64,000 nucleotides of DNA from Myxococcota bacterium (GTDB lineage Bacteria > Myxococcota_A > UBA796): contig JAQXDW010000080.1 of the NCBI GenBank assembly GCA_029251165.1, positions 1 through 64,000 on the forward strand. Direction: 5' to 3'. A model generated the notes under the pieces. It was given only the letters and a program-made list of their open reading frames with translations. It was not told where the DNA came from and ran no database searches. Shown here one piece after another: positions 25,982-35,300 of the stretch (position 1 is its first letter; each line of letters opens with the position of its first letter). Both the position numbers and the translations under genes were made by a program.

Positions 25982-27928
25982 TCAGAGCTGCTCGGCTCCC
26001 ACCAGCCATGCCGCGCCGCCGTCCGAGGCGCCATAGTCAGAGTACGGGGCGCCGATGAGGATCTCGGAGAGCCCATCTCCGTCGGCATCTCCGATCCCGG
26101 CCACCGACCAGCCGGCTCGCTCTCCGCTGGCACCGGTGAGACCCCGCCCGATCTCGGAGAGCTGCCAGGTGCCAAACTCCGGACCAGAGATCAGCCAGGT
26201 GGTCCCGCCGTCGATGGCATCGCCATCCGCGCGCTGGGCACCGATGATGACATCAGAGAGCCCGTCACCATCGACATCTTCGGCACCACTCACGGCGTAC
26301 CCAGCGTAGTCACCCGCCTCTCCGAGGTATCGGATCGGCGTAACGGAGAGTTCCTGGGTTCCAGTGAGCCCCCCGTCGCCTGTGACCAAAAATGCCGCCC
26401 CGGCACCCGCGCCACCGCCTTCGTGCCCGTAGGCTCCGATGAGCATGTCGGCGCGCCCGTCGCCGTTGATGTCTGACACGCCGGCAACCGCCGCCCCCGC
26501 GTAGTACCCCTCGCTGCCGAGGAAGGTGCGCTCAGCGAGATCCGGGATGTACCCGCCGTCCTGGTCCTCAACCAGCCACACCACCCCCTTTCCGCCGTCG
26601 TACTTGGGCGCCCCGATGAGGAGCTCAGGGTGCCCATCGCCGTTGGTGTCGCCAGCGCTGTCGACGCTCCAGCCGGCCAGAGCGCCCGCCGGGCCGATGA
26701 ACGACTCGCTGATATCGGACAGCACAGCGTCCTCGCCTCTTGGATGCGCGCAGTAGACCAGTCCCGCCTCCTGTCCCCCCTGGTCGCTGTAGGGAGCGGA
26801 GATGAGCACGCTGTCCCCGTTGAAGGCCGCCACCGAGACCCCAGTGTAGCTGCTCTCCTCATCGCCCAGCAGCACCACGCCGACGGTGTCGATCTGCGCA
26901 GAGGCTGTGATCGGACCGGCGACCAGCCACGCCATTCCCTGCCCCTCCGCGCCGCCGTTGCTCGCGCCGACGAGGATGTCATCGAAGCCATCGCCGTCGA
27001 GGTCACCGGCCCCTTCGACGCTGTAGCCGGTGAAGTCGGAGCCAGAGGGACCGTAGAGTCGGATCGCAGCACCGGACAGCGCGCCGGAGGATGTGCCGGT
27101 GATCAGGTAGGCCGCGCCGGTGTTGGTCGCACCATCACTGACAAAGCCCTGTGCCCCGATGAGCACATCCGCGAGGCCGTCGCCGTCGACATCCCCTGCT
27201 CCCGCGACCGCCCAGCCCGCCAGCTCGTCCTCCTGCTCCGACCACCACTGCGCAGTCGGCAGCGCGGTGGAGCAGTCGCTCTGGAGCCCATCGCAGTCAG
27301 TGTCGATGTCATCACAGAGCTCTGGCGCGCTGGGGTAGATGCTGCCATCGGTGTCGTCGCAGTCGGTGTCATCGCGGGTGTAGCCCTCCTGCACAAAGCA
27401 GCCCATAGTGGGCTGCGAGGAGTCGCCGTAGGTGTCGCTGTCAGCGTCGATGAAGAAGGTATCCAGGGCGCCCTCATCGATCTCGCCATCGCAGTCGTTG
27501 TCTCGCTCGTCACAGGATTCCTCCGCTCCGGGGAAGGTATCGCTGCTGCTGTCATCGCAGTCCCACGCCGCCGGATCTGCGACCCATCCTGCCGGACTGG
27601 GCAGCCCCAGACAGACCCGGAGGAGCGAGTCCTCGATCGGGAAGCCGTCGCCGTCGGCGTCGAGGTAGTAGGTCGTAGAGACCGCCTCGTCGATCTCACC
27701 ATCGCAGTCGTTGTCTACGCCATCACAGATCTCAGTGGCGAACGGAAAGACCGCTGGGTTGGTCGGACTACAGTCGCTGGTGTCCGGCCAGATGTCGCTG
27801 TCGGAGTCCACGATCGGCTCTCGGTCGGCACTGACTTCGCAGGCCAAGTTGAACCTCTCACACCAGTCTACTGAGCCACAGCCTGTCAAAAGGAGAACGA
27901 GCACACCCGCAGGGTACACCAAGGTCAC
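25982..27928 (-). CDS. FG-GAP repeat lipoprotein with DNDCDGEIDE metal-binding motifs
   Basis: 648 residues from the GTG at 27928, which overlaps the stop of the upstream gene (GTGA) and yields VTLVYPAGVLVLLLTGC, a lipobox signal. Longer in-frame extensions run back through the upstream gene and are not credible. Three MopE-like modules follow (ICDGVDNDCDGEIDE, SCDERDNDCDGEIDE and a weaker third ending DTDCDGLQSDC); they are Asp-rich, presumably Ca-binding, and typical of Myxococcota surface proteins. Residues ~215-648 hold at least six FG-GAP units with the DxDGDG calcium loop and [ILV]IGA ending, folding as an integrin-alpha-like propeller. Role: cell-surface calcium-dependent binding protein. 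It is coupled to the START-like gene. Confidence 0.93.
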   Translation of the reverse strand: MTLVYPAGVLVLLLTGCGSVDWCERFNLACEVSADREPIVDSDSDIWPDTSDCSPTNPAVFPFATEICDGVDNDCDGEIDEAVSTTYYLDADGDGFPIEDSLLRVCLGLPSPAGWVADPAAWDCDDSSSDTFPGAEESCDERDNDCDGEIDEGALDTFFIDADSDTYGDSSQPTMGCFVQEGYTRDDTDCDDTDGSIYPSAPELCDDIDTDCDGLQSDCSTALPTAQWWSEQEDELAGWAVAGAGDVDGDGLADVLIGAQGFVSDGATNTGAAYLITGTSSGALSGAAIRLYGPSGSDFTGYSVEGAGDLDGDGFDDILVGASNGGAEGQGMAWLVAGPITASAQIDTVGVVLLGDEESSYTGVSVAAFNGDSVLISAPYSDQGGQEAGLVYCAHPRGEDAVLSDISESFIGPAGALAGWSVDSAGDTNGDGHPELLIGAPKYDGGKGVVWLVEDQDGGYIPDLAERTFLGSEGYYAGAAVAGVSDINGDGRADMLIGAYGHEGGGAGAGAAFLVTGDGGLTGTQELSVTPIRYLGEAGDYAGYAVSGAEDVDGDGLSDVIIGAQRADGDAIDGGTTWLISGPEFGTWQLSEIGRGLTGASGERAGWSVAGIGDADGDGLSEILIGAPYSDYGASDGGAAWLVGAEQL

Positions 27929-28587
27929 AGCAACTGACGCTCTCCCTCCGACAGCAGATCGACAATGTTGTTGGGCAGCATGAGCCGCGCGGCTTTCTCT
28001 CCAGCCCAGCGCGGCACCGATCCGCCGACGTCCGTGCAGGAGCGAAACCGAGCGGTCAGCCCATCCGCCCCCTCGATAAGGGCCCAGCTCCCCACGTTGA
28101 TGCCAACCTCGACCGCATCGGGCCGGCTCGCCACCAGGGCAGCATGGGCCTCCGGCCATACCGACGGCGCATCGATCCGCTCCCAGGAGAACACCCACAC
28201 CCCGTCGAACTCAGACTCCGTGCCCCGCAGAAACCAGTACCGATCGGAGAACGGCGCGGGCAGGTTGAGGACCTGCAGATAGTCCTGGCTGCGGCCCTGC
28301 TGGGAGAGCACTGTCGAGACCGTCAGATCCGCCGAGCTCCACTGGAGATTGGACGCGATGTCGAGGATGATCGCCTTGAGCAGCGGCGCGGGCAGGTCCG
28401 TCTGCGCGCGAGCTTCCAGACAGTCCACCCCATCCAGCACCTTGTGTCGACCGGTGATGTTGTCGAACCCGCCTCGGCTGCTCGTCCCGACGTCTTCCCA
28501 GCCGGACTCCGACTGAATCGCAGCCTGAGCCTCCGCCCCGGTCACGCCAGCCCATGAAGACGACACCACAGCCAGTCCGATCAGCAT
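27925..28587 (-). CDS. Secreted START/SRPBCC-like lipid-binding protein
   Basis: 220 residues from the ATG at 28587, which gives the signal peptide MLIGLAVVSSSWAGVTGAEA. An upstream start would place 27 hydrophilic residues before it. The mature part has the START (SRPBCC) pattern: an N-terminal helix with GWEDVG, then VDCLEARAQTDLP, a helix ending in DIASNLQW, then strands SQDYLQVLNLPAPFSDRYWF, GVWVFSWERI and a Gly-rich C-terminal strand-helix pair. START folds hold a lipid or other hydrophobic ligand in a deep groove. It is a periplasmic or secreted version, translationally coupled to the FG-GAP lipoprotein, suggesting joint surface or envelope lipid handling. Fold assignment is by pattern and is moderately secure. 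Confidence 0.85.
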   Translation of the reverse strand: MLIGLAVVSSSWAGVTGAEAQAAIQSESGWEDVGTSSRGGFDNITGRHKVLDGVDCLEARAQTDLPAPLLKAIILDIASNLQWSSADLTVSTVLSQQGRSQDYLQVLNLPAPFSDRYWFLRGTESEFDGVWVFSWERIDAPSVWPEAHAALVASRPDAVEVGINVGSWALIEGADGLTARFRSCTDVGGSVPRWAGEKAARLMLPNNIVDLLSEGERQLL

Positions 28588-28819
28588 CCAGCCTCCCCCT
28601 GCGCACCACAGCGTACCACCCCTCAGGACATGTCCATCCCACCCTGAATCGACTGGACCGACACCCATTCACAGCGGGGGCGCTCCAGGAGCGTGGGCGG
28701 CTCGGATGGACCGAGAGGGAGATGAGCGGCTCGACGGCGAGGCCAGAGAGGCTTCGGGTTCGTCCAGAGGGACGCGTCGGTGGCGGTGCGCTCACCGAGA
28801 GCACACCACCCAGACGACC

Positions 28820-29020
28820 TCAGCGCCGCTTCTTGTTCTTGCGCTTCTTGCGCTGAGCCTTCGTCCGGCTGTTGGCCGGGTTGCGGAAGCCGGGACGAAT
28901 CACGGCGTCAGTGGGGCGGGAGAGCGGGTTGGACGGGGAGCGGATGGTGGTGCCCTTCCCCTCAGAATCCTCTTCTGGGGTCTCGGGAGTCTCGAGGGTC
29001 TCGTCGTTTTCTTCGGACAT
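28820..29020 (-). CDS. Small protein with acidic N-terminus and very basic C-terminus
   Basis: 66 residues. The N-terminal third is acidic (MSEENDETLETPETPEEDSE); the C-terminal third ends in KAQRKKRKNKKRR. AGAAG stands just before the ATG as a weak ribosome-binding site. It lies 43 bases downstream of the TerB-like gene on the same strand. The charge split and lack of hydrophobic core suggest a disordered nucleic-acid-binding protein or a ribosome-associated factor. I recognise no family, and a non-coding reading cannot be excluded. Upstream, 28588-28819 holds nothing I recognise. Confidence 0.55.
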   Translation of the reverse strand: MSEENDETLETPETPEEDSEGKGTTIRSPSNPLSRPTDAVIRPGFRNPANSRTKAQRKKRKNKKRR

Positions 29021-29063
29021 CTTCTTCTCGTTGAATGAGCGTGATGGACCGCAGTATCCCTAA

Positions 29064-29816
29064 CTACAGCTGCAGGGCCAATCGCAGGGCATCGAGGAAC
29101 GTCGTCTCAGACTCCGTGACCTCTCCATCAGCCTCGACCATCTCGGTCGCCAGACGCAGCGCAGTCTGTCGCTGTGCGGGCTCGGGGAGGTCGTCGGCGA
29201 GGGTCTCCAGCCAGAATCCAAAGCCATAGTCGAGGAAGCCCTGGAGGCTGGCGTGCATGAAGTCGCCGATCTCCTCAGGAGGGATCTCGCGCAGCTCCAG
29301 GCGAGAGCGGGCGAAGTCGATCAGGGCGGCCATCTCCTCGTCCGCGAGCAGGCCGTCTGCGGCAGCGGCTGCGAGGAGGACGTCGAGGTAGGTCTCCTCA
29401 GGTGCAGCAGGGACGCGGACGTCCATCAAGGCCGGAGGAATGCCCGCCTCCAGGACTGCCCAGGCACTGCGGCCCTCCAGCCCCATTGCATCGCCGGCAG
29501 CGAGCAGCGCCTCGGTCTTCTCCTCGCCCTCCTCCTCGACCAGGGCAATGATCACCATCAGCTGGTAGGCAACCGGAGCGGAAGCCGCCTCACCCAGCGC
29601 AGCAAGGCGCTCGGTCGTGCTGGCCGCAGTGACGCGGGCGAGCGCTGCCTGGACTGCATCCTCCGGTGCTGCGGGACGCTGTCCGTCAAAGGCAGCGTGG
29701 TCTCGAATAATGGTGCGCATCACGTCTTCGCGGGCCGGGGTCACTCCGCCGCCGAGATGGGCGCCGATAACCATCGCCTCAATCAGCGCTGAGGCGCTTG
29801 AATCTACTTCAGACAT
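29064..29816 (-). CDS. TerB-like tellurite-resistance/DjlA-type helical protein
   Basis: 250 residues from the ATG at 29816 (GGAGAG seven bases upstream); an upstream start would add 14 residues. The product is all-helical and acidic. Two TerB-like units are visible: the first around residues 10-75 (ALIEAMVIGAHLGGGVTPAREDVMRTII) and the second around 140-245, with AAAAADGLLADEEMAALIDFA and TEMVEADGEVTESETTFLDAL. The repeated ADGxxxxxE pattern is the TerB metal-binding signature seen in tellurite-resistance and stress-associated proteins. No DnaJ domain or membrane segment accompanies it. A second TerB-like gene occurs at 56328-56720. Function is probably cytoplasmic or membrane-peripheral stress sensing; the ligand is unknown. 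Confidence 0.8.
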   Translation of the reverse strand: MSEVDSSASALIEAMVIGAHLGGGVTPAREDVMRTIIRDHAAFDGQRPAAPEDAVQAALARVTAASTTERLAALGEAASAPVAYQLMVIIALVEEEGEEKTEALLAAGDAMGLEGRSAWAVLEAGIPPALMDVRVPAAPEETYLDVLLAAAAADGLLADEEMAALIDFARSRLELREIPPEEIGDFMHASLQGFLDYGFGFWLETLADDLPEPAQRQTALRLATEMVEADGEVTESETTFLDALRLALQL

Positions 29817-30123
29817 GGCACTCTCCATTTCAGCCGTCCCGTACGCCGCCTGACTCATGAAGATTTCAACGTTTCTTGGACTGTGCTGTTTTTTTCACCA
29901 GATGCACCACGCATGTGCGGGCCATGGCCGACAGCGCGACCCAGCGGCTGCTGATCTCGCTCCGGGAGCACACAGCGACGCTGCCGACCGCATCACACCA
30001 AGAGAGCTTCCGTCCCAATCATCCTGCCACCGGGCTGCGCGGGTCGGCGAAAGAAAGAGAGTCAAAAAACAGGACGCAGATCCGTGCGATGATCCAGTAC
30101 AAGAAAGCAGACCTGGAGACACC
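29817..30123. other. Divergent intergenic region, 307 bases
   Basis: It separates the minus-strand TerB-like gene from the plus-strand PNGase F-like gene and should hold both promoters. It includes the AT-rich patches 29860-29900 and 30048-30075. I find no clear -35/-10 pair, RNA gene or repeat. Confidence 0.6.
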
Positions 30124-32175
30124 ATGCGCCTGATGTTCCCCCTGCTCCTGTTGGCATGTAATGACAAGAGCACATCCTCCCCGGCCGAGACCACGCCAGC
30201 GGACTCCGGCCCCACAGACTCCGGCGAGCCGATTGTGGACTTCTGCGCCGACGAGGGACTGACCGTGCGCGAATTCGACGCCTCGGGCACGGCCGGGGGC
30301 TTCGACACGGTGGTTCCAGACTTCACCTGGAACATCACGGACAGCGAGGGGCTCGAGTCGAGCTGGACCTTCTCCGAGCAGTGGTCTGGCTGCGACAGCT
30401 ACATGATCATCAACTACTACGGGGACTCCAACTACCCCGTTGAGCTGGACAACGACCGCGAGATCACCGACTGGCTGGAGTCCTCGCCGCGCAACGTCCA
30501 CTACTTCTTCTTCTCCTATGATCAGGAGCCGGAAGGAGTGCTCTCCGACCTCACCGAGCAGCTCAACAGCGCGCTCGATGACCTCGACGATGACCTCGCG
30601 GAGCACTGGCGGGATCGCATCCACTACGTCGTGGACTCCCCGTGGGAGGCCGACTGGGTCGGTGGCCTCAACAGCCAGTACTACATCAGCGGCAAGTACG
30701 TGCAGTGGGCGCTGTCCATCGACCGGCTCGGGGTCGCCCGAGAGACCGGCTACTTCTGCGACCCCTCCGACGGCTGGGCCACCTGCCCGCCCGAGTTCCT
30801 CATCTACGAGCCGCAGATCTACAACTTCGAGTCTGACCGCGAGGAGGAGCTGGCAGCACAGACCGACGTCACCATCGTCGATGTCTGGACTGACGAGCCC
30901 GCCAGCGACACCGGCTGGGCGGGGGTGAAGATCTACGCCGACATCGAGCTGCCGGACGCTGCGACGATGGCGACGTTTGACACCATGGACTTCGACCTGA
31001 CGCTCAAGTGCGCCGGCTACCCCTCCGGGACCGAGTGCCCCGCGTGGGACTACCTCGTCTACGCCTACCTCTGCGAGATCGACGATCCAGAGACGGAGGA
31101 AGACGAGTCGACGTCCTGCCCCACTGAGATCGGTCGCTGGATCACCACCTACTGGCGGCCTGGTCGCTGGGTCCACGACGTCAGCCCCTTCCTCGCGCTG
31201 CTCCAGGACGGCGGCACCCGACGCCTCGCCTTCTACACCACCCAGTACTACGACGTCAGCCTCGATGTCCGGCTGTCCAATGAAGGCAAGGGCTACCGAC
31301 CGGTCGGCCTGGAGCCGATCTTCGACGGCGGCTCGTTCAACCGGCAGTACAACTGGGGGGTCGACCACGCGATCAGCGAGACCGAGTGGACCATCGGAAG
31401 CCACGCCACGGACGAGGTCACCTACACCATCTCGACGATCGAGGATGGCTGGCTGACCGCCGAGAGCGGCGGCGACTGGCAGCGAATGGACTGGACCGTC
31501 TCCGAGGAGGGCGCCTGGTACTGCCACACCGCACAGGACATGGCCTCCGAGGAAGAGGCGGCGGCGGTGACCTTCGCCTGCACCGAGGACGATCCGAAGA
31601 CCAAGAAGGACGACGAGTCCGCCTGCGTGGGTGCGGATCCTTCCGACCTCGAGACCGGCTGCAACGAGGGCGCCTGGACCGCGCTGACCGGAGACGCCAG
31701 CGCCGGCGTGCTGTGGGGAGCATGGCAGGAGGTCTGGCATGACGACAAGCTGCCGATCAACTTCACCCCGCCTGAGGGCACCACCCAGGTCGGTCTGATG
31801 GCGATCATCTCTGGGCACGGCTTCGGCGACACCAACGCCAACTGCGCAGAGTTCTGCGACCACCAGCACGCGTTCACCCTCAACGACGGCGCCAGCCACA
31901 CCAAGACCCACCCCGAGGCTGGCTCACCGATGGGCTGCGCCGAGCAGGTCGTCGACGGCACGGTGCCCAACCAGTCTGGGACCTGGGTCTACGGGCGCGG
32001 CGGATGGTGTCCGGGGATGGAGGTCGTCCCGTGGGTGGTCGACATCACCGACGATGTGGTGGTGGGCGAGGAGAACACCGTGAGCTACTTCGGGCTGATG
32101 GACGGAGAGGTCTGGCAGCCGGACAGCACCGGGGCGAACATTCGCATGCAGAGCTACCTCGTCTACTACGAGTGA
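30124..32175 (+). CDS. PNGase F-like secreted lipoprotein
   Basis: 683 residues from the ATG at 30124, with GGAG six bases upstream, giving MRLMFPLLLLAC, a short lipobox signal, then a Ser/Thr/Asp/Pro linker. The central and C-terminal parts resemble the two jelly-roll domains of peptide-N-glycosidase F. They include WAGVKIYADIELP, the Cys pairs around KCAGYPSGTECPAWDYLVY, the tract ISGHGFGDTNANCAEFCDHQ and YGRGGWCPGMEVVPWVVD near the end. PNGase F hydrolyses the bond between N-glycan and asparagine, leaving Asp; its key acid is an Asp/Glu in the first jelly roll. I cannot confirm that residue here, so enzyme activity is inferred. The extra ~280-residue N-terminal region, with several Trp-containing segments, has no equivalent in the classic enzyme and may bind substrate. 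Confidence 0.85.
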   Translation: MRLMFPLLLLACNDKSTSSPAETTPADSGPTDSGEPIVDFCADEGLTVREFDASGTAGGFDTVVPDFTWNITDSEGLESSWTFSEQWSGCDSYMIINYYGDSNYPVELDNDREITDWLESSPRNVHYFFFSYDQEPEGVLSDLTEQLNSALDDLDDDLAEHWRDRIHYVVDSPWEADWVGGLNSQYYISGKYVQWALSIDRLGVARETGYFCDPSDGWATCPPEFLIYEPQIYNFESDREEELAAQTDVTIVDVWTDEPASDTGWAGVKIYADIELPDAATMATFDTMDFDLTLKCAGYPSGTECPAWDYLVYAYLCEIDDPETEEDESTSCPTEIGRWITTYWRPGRWVHDVSPFLALLQDGGTRRLAFYTTQYYDVSLDVRLSNEGKGYRPVGLEPIFDGGSFNRQYNWGVDHAISETEWTIGSHATDEVTYTISTIEDGWLTAESGGDWQRMDWTVSEEGAWYCHTAQDMASEEEAAAVTFACTEDDPKTKKDDESACVGADPSDLETGCNEGAWTALTGDASAGVLWGAWQEVWHDDKLPINFTPPEGTTQVGLMAIISGHGFGDTNANCAEFCDHQHAFTLNDGASHTKTHPEAGSPMGCAEQVVDGTVPNQSGTWVYGRGGWCPGMEVVPWVVDITDDVVVGEENTVSYFGLMDGEVWQPDSTGANIRMQSYLVYYE

Positions 32176-32376
32176 GTCCGCGCAAGCCGTAGCGAGCGGT
32201 TCAGGTCCTGGAGGCTCCGCTCGCGCTCTCCACGCCGTGTCGATGGTGAGAGCAGCCGCCACCGTCACCGCGAAGCCGCTGCACGAACCAATCCAGCCAC
32301 GCGGAAAACCAGCGACAGGCCACGCCGGTCAAAAACTCCCCGGCGCGGTCAGGCCCGGTCTGGTACTGATCGGCCC

Positions 32377-35300
32377 ATGAGTGCAGAAGACCTCCCGCCG
32401 TGGCCCGATGGGCTGACCGACCTGCCCACCTGGCTTGCGATCCCGCTGTCGGAGTACCTCTCCGAGCCCAACCCACGGGTGCGGCTTCACTGGATGCTGG
32501 ACACCGTCGAGGTCGCGATCCGATGGGCGGTCGCGATCGCCCTGGCAGACGTACGCCTGGCGCATGACGGCGCGCTGCCGAAGATGCTCCAGCGCTCCAT
32601 CCAGGAGCACATCGAGCGCCCAACCGTGGGGCGCTGGGTGGGCATGCTGCGGGCACTCTCCAAGGCTGCTCCCGGCGGCGCGCTGTCGCCAGCAGCCTTC
32701 ACCCTGCACGACGACCACATCGCCCCGCTGTTTACCTCAGAGGGCTCCGAGACTGACTCGATGCTGGTCTTGCGCAACCGGGTCGCCCATGGCGGCGGCA
32801 TCTCCTCGCGGAAGTCCGCCGAGCTGGTCACGGCCCACGACGGCCGGTTCCTCGACCTGATGCGCGCCATCGGCGGCTGCACCGCTGGCCTGTCAGTCCA
32901 CGGCCACCACGAAGAAGAGGGCGTCGTCCAGCTCCACGGCCTCTCCCCCACCCTCGTCACCGCTGGCCTGCCCGTGTTCGGCTTCACGGAGGGCACACCC
33001 GCAGGGACCGACGAGGCCGCACAGCGACCAGAGGGCGCCTGGATCACCAACGGCGATCAGCACCTCTCCCTTGCACCGCTCATCGCCTACGGCCCAGTCC
33101 GAATTCTCGGCAAAGACGGGCAGTTCATCACCCGCTCCGAGGGTGCAGTCCCGCAGATCTACGCCCGCTCAGGCCCGCAGAGCCTCTCCTACACCCCGCT
33201 GGGCCGAGACGAGGCCCACTCCGAGCGCGGCGAGCTCGACAACTTTCGCACCCTGTTCGGCCTCAACGAAGCCCGCGCGCCCCGAGGCGGCAGCCAGCGG
33301 GCATTCACCGCCACCGACTTCCTCAAGGAAGCCGGGCGCGATGCAGAGGGGCTCATCGGCCGGCAGGCAGAGATCAAGGAGATCAAGACCTGGCTTAAGA
33401 AGATCCCGACCCGCCAGGTCGGCACCGCTCGGATCGCGTGGCTGTGCGCCGGACCAGGCGTCGGCAAGTCGATGGTGATGTCCCGGATCGCACGGGATCT
33501 CGGAAACTCCAGCCACCACGGTCTGTACTACCACCGCTTCCAGACCGGAGACGTCCGCAACAACCGCCGCATGTTCCTCCAGCTCCTCCAGGAAGCCCTC
33601 TGGACCTGGGCTCCCCTCAAGGAGCGGACGGCTCCGCCGGTCATGGGCGATGCCGATGTCCTGCTCGAGGACATCAAGGAGCGCCTCGCGGTGCTGGCGA
33701 ACCTGCCGCCAAAGAACCCGCGCGCCCCAGCGGCATCGTTCCGGGTGATGCTCGACGGACTCGACGCCATCGTCCCTCAGGATCCCGACTTCCCCAGCCT
33801 CCTCCGCCAGCTCGCGGTGCCTGGGACCGCCTTCCTGCTCTCCGGTCGCCCCGACCATGACCTCTCCACCACCTTCTCTGGCGACGACATCGCGGTGATG
33901 TTCGGGCCGGCCGGGCTGCCGCCGATGTCGACGGACAACATCCGCGCCCTGCTCCTCGACGGCCTCGGCAACGTCCGGTACGCCCTGCTCAAGCGGGACG
34001 AAGACGACGAGGATGACTCCGTCCACAACGCCTTCATCGACCGCGTGGTCAAGAGCGCCGGTGGGCTGCCGCTGTATGTCGAGCTGCTGCTCGAAGACCT
34101 CCGCAGCGGCTTCCTGACCGTCGATGACGAAGACAAGCTCCCTGACGGACTGAACACTTACTACGAGGGCCTCATCGGCCGGATGGGCATCTCCGATGTC
34201 CAGATCAACCTCATCCTGCTGATCTGCATGCTCGGTCGTGCCGAAGAGCCCCTCGATGTCGTCGCCATCCGCTACCTGCTCTCGACTGCGGCCGACATCA
34301 ACGAAGAAGACCTCGCCCCCGAGGATCTCGAGCATGTCACCTCGGTGCTCCGCGCGGGCCGCACCCTCCTGAGGGAGACCTCCGCTCCCTCTGGAGAGCT
34401 GGCGTATGCCCTATATCATCGCGGGTTCAGGGAATACATCAACAGCACCCCAGTGCTCCAGCGCACCCGCCGACGGGCCGAGGCGCTGCTGTACCAGATG
34501 GCCAACCGCTGGGAGGAACTCCCGAAGGGCAACCTCCAGAACCACATGTTCCGCTGGGGAACCGAGTATGCGCTGTGGTGGGGGCGCGGACGGGGTCAGC
34601 AGGCTGCGCGCAGCCGGCTCATCGACTTCTCCTACCTCATGGCCCGCACTGAGGCGCTGCCGGCGTTCGAGAACCTCAACCTCGCCCGAGAATATGGCGA
34701 GGCCCTTGCGGCACTCGGCGGCCCAGAAGGGGATCCCGAGTTCGCGGCCTGGAGCACCTTCTTCCAGACCCGCGACCACCTCCTCCGTCGCGGCAGCGAG
34801 ACCTGGCCGGCCCACCGCATCCTGCTCCAGGCCGCCACGGAGTACGCTGACTCGTCTCCGATCACCCAGGCCGCAGCATCCTGGCTCACGACATCCCCTG
34901 ATCGCTGGCTGTGGCTGCGGAGCCAGCGCCGCCCCGCCCACGTCGCGCTCAGCGCCTGCACCTCGATCATGGAAGGGCACAAGCGCAAGATCGACGGCGC
35001 CGTCCTCCAGGGCACCACCCACCTGCTGACCTGGTCCATGGACAACACCCTCCGATACTGGAATCTGGCAGAGGGCACCTGTGCTGCCACGATGGAGGGA
35101 CACACCAAGCGCGTCAAGGGAGCGCTGCTCCTCGACGACGCACACGCCATATCCTGGGCCGACGACGCCACCATCCGCCGGTGGTCGCTGGCAGACGGCG
35201 TCGAGCAGCACTCCTTCCAGGGGCACACCAAGCCGATCGAGGCCAGCGTGCTCTTGCCGGGTGGCGGCCTGCTGACGGCGTCACGAGACAAGACCGTCAA

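Noticed and set aside
30019..31911. 630-codon open frame opposite the PNGase F-like gene
   Set aside because: Antisense shadow of a gene with a clear signal peptide and family motifs; its Val/Gly/Arg-rich composition has no domain.
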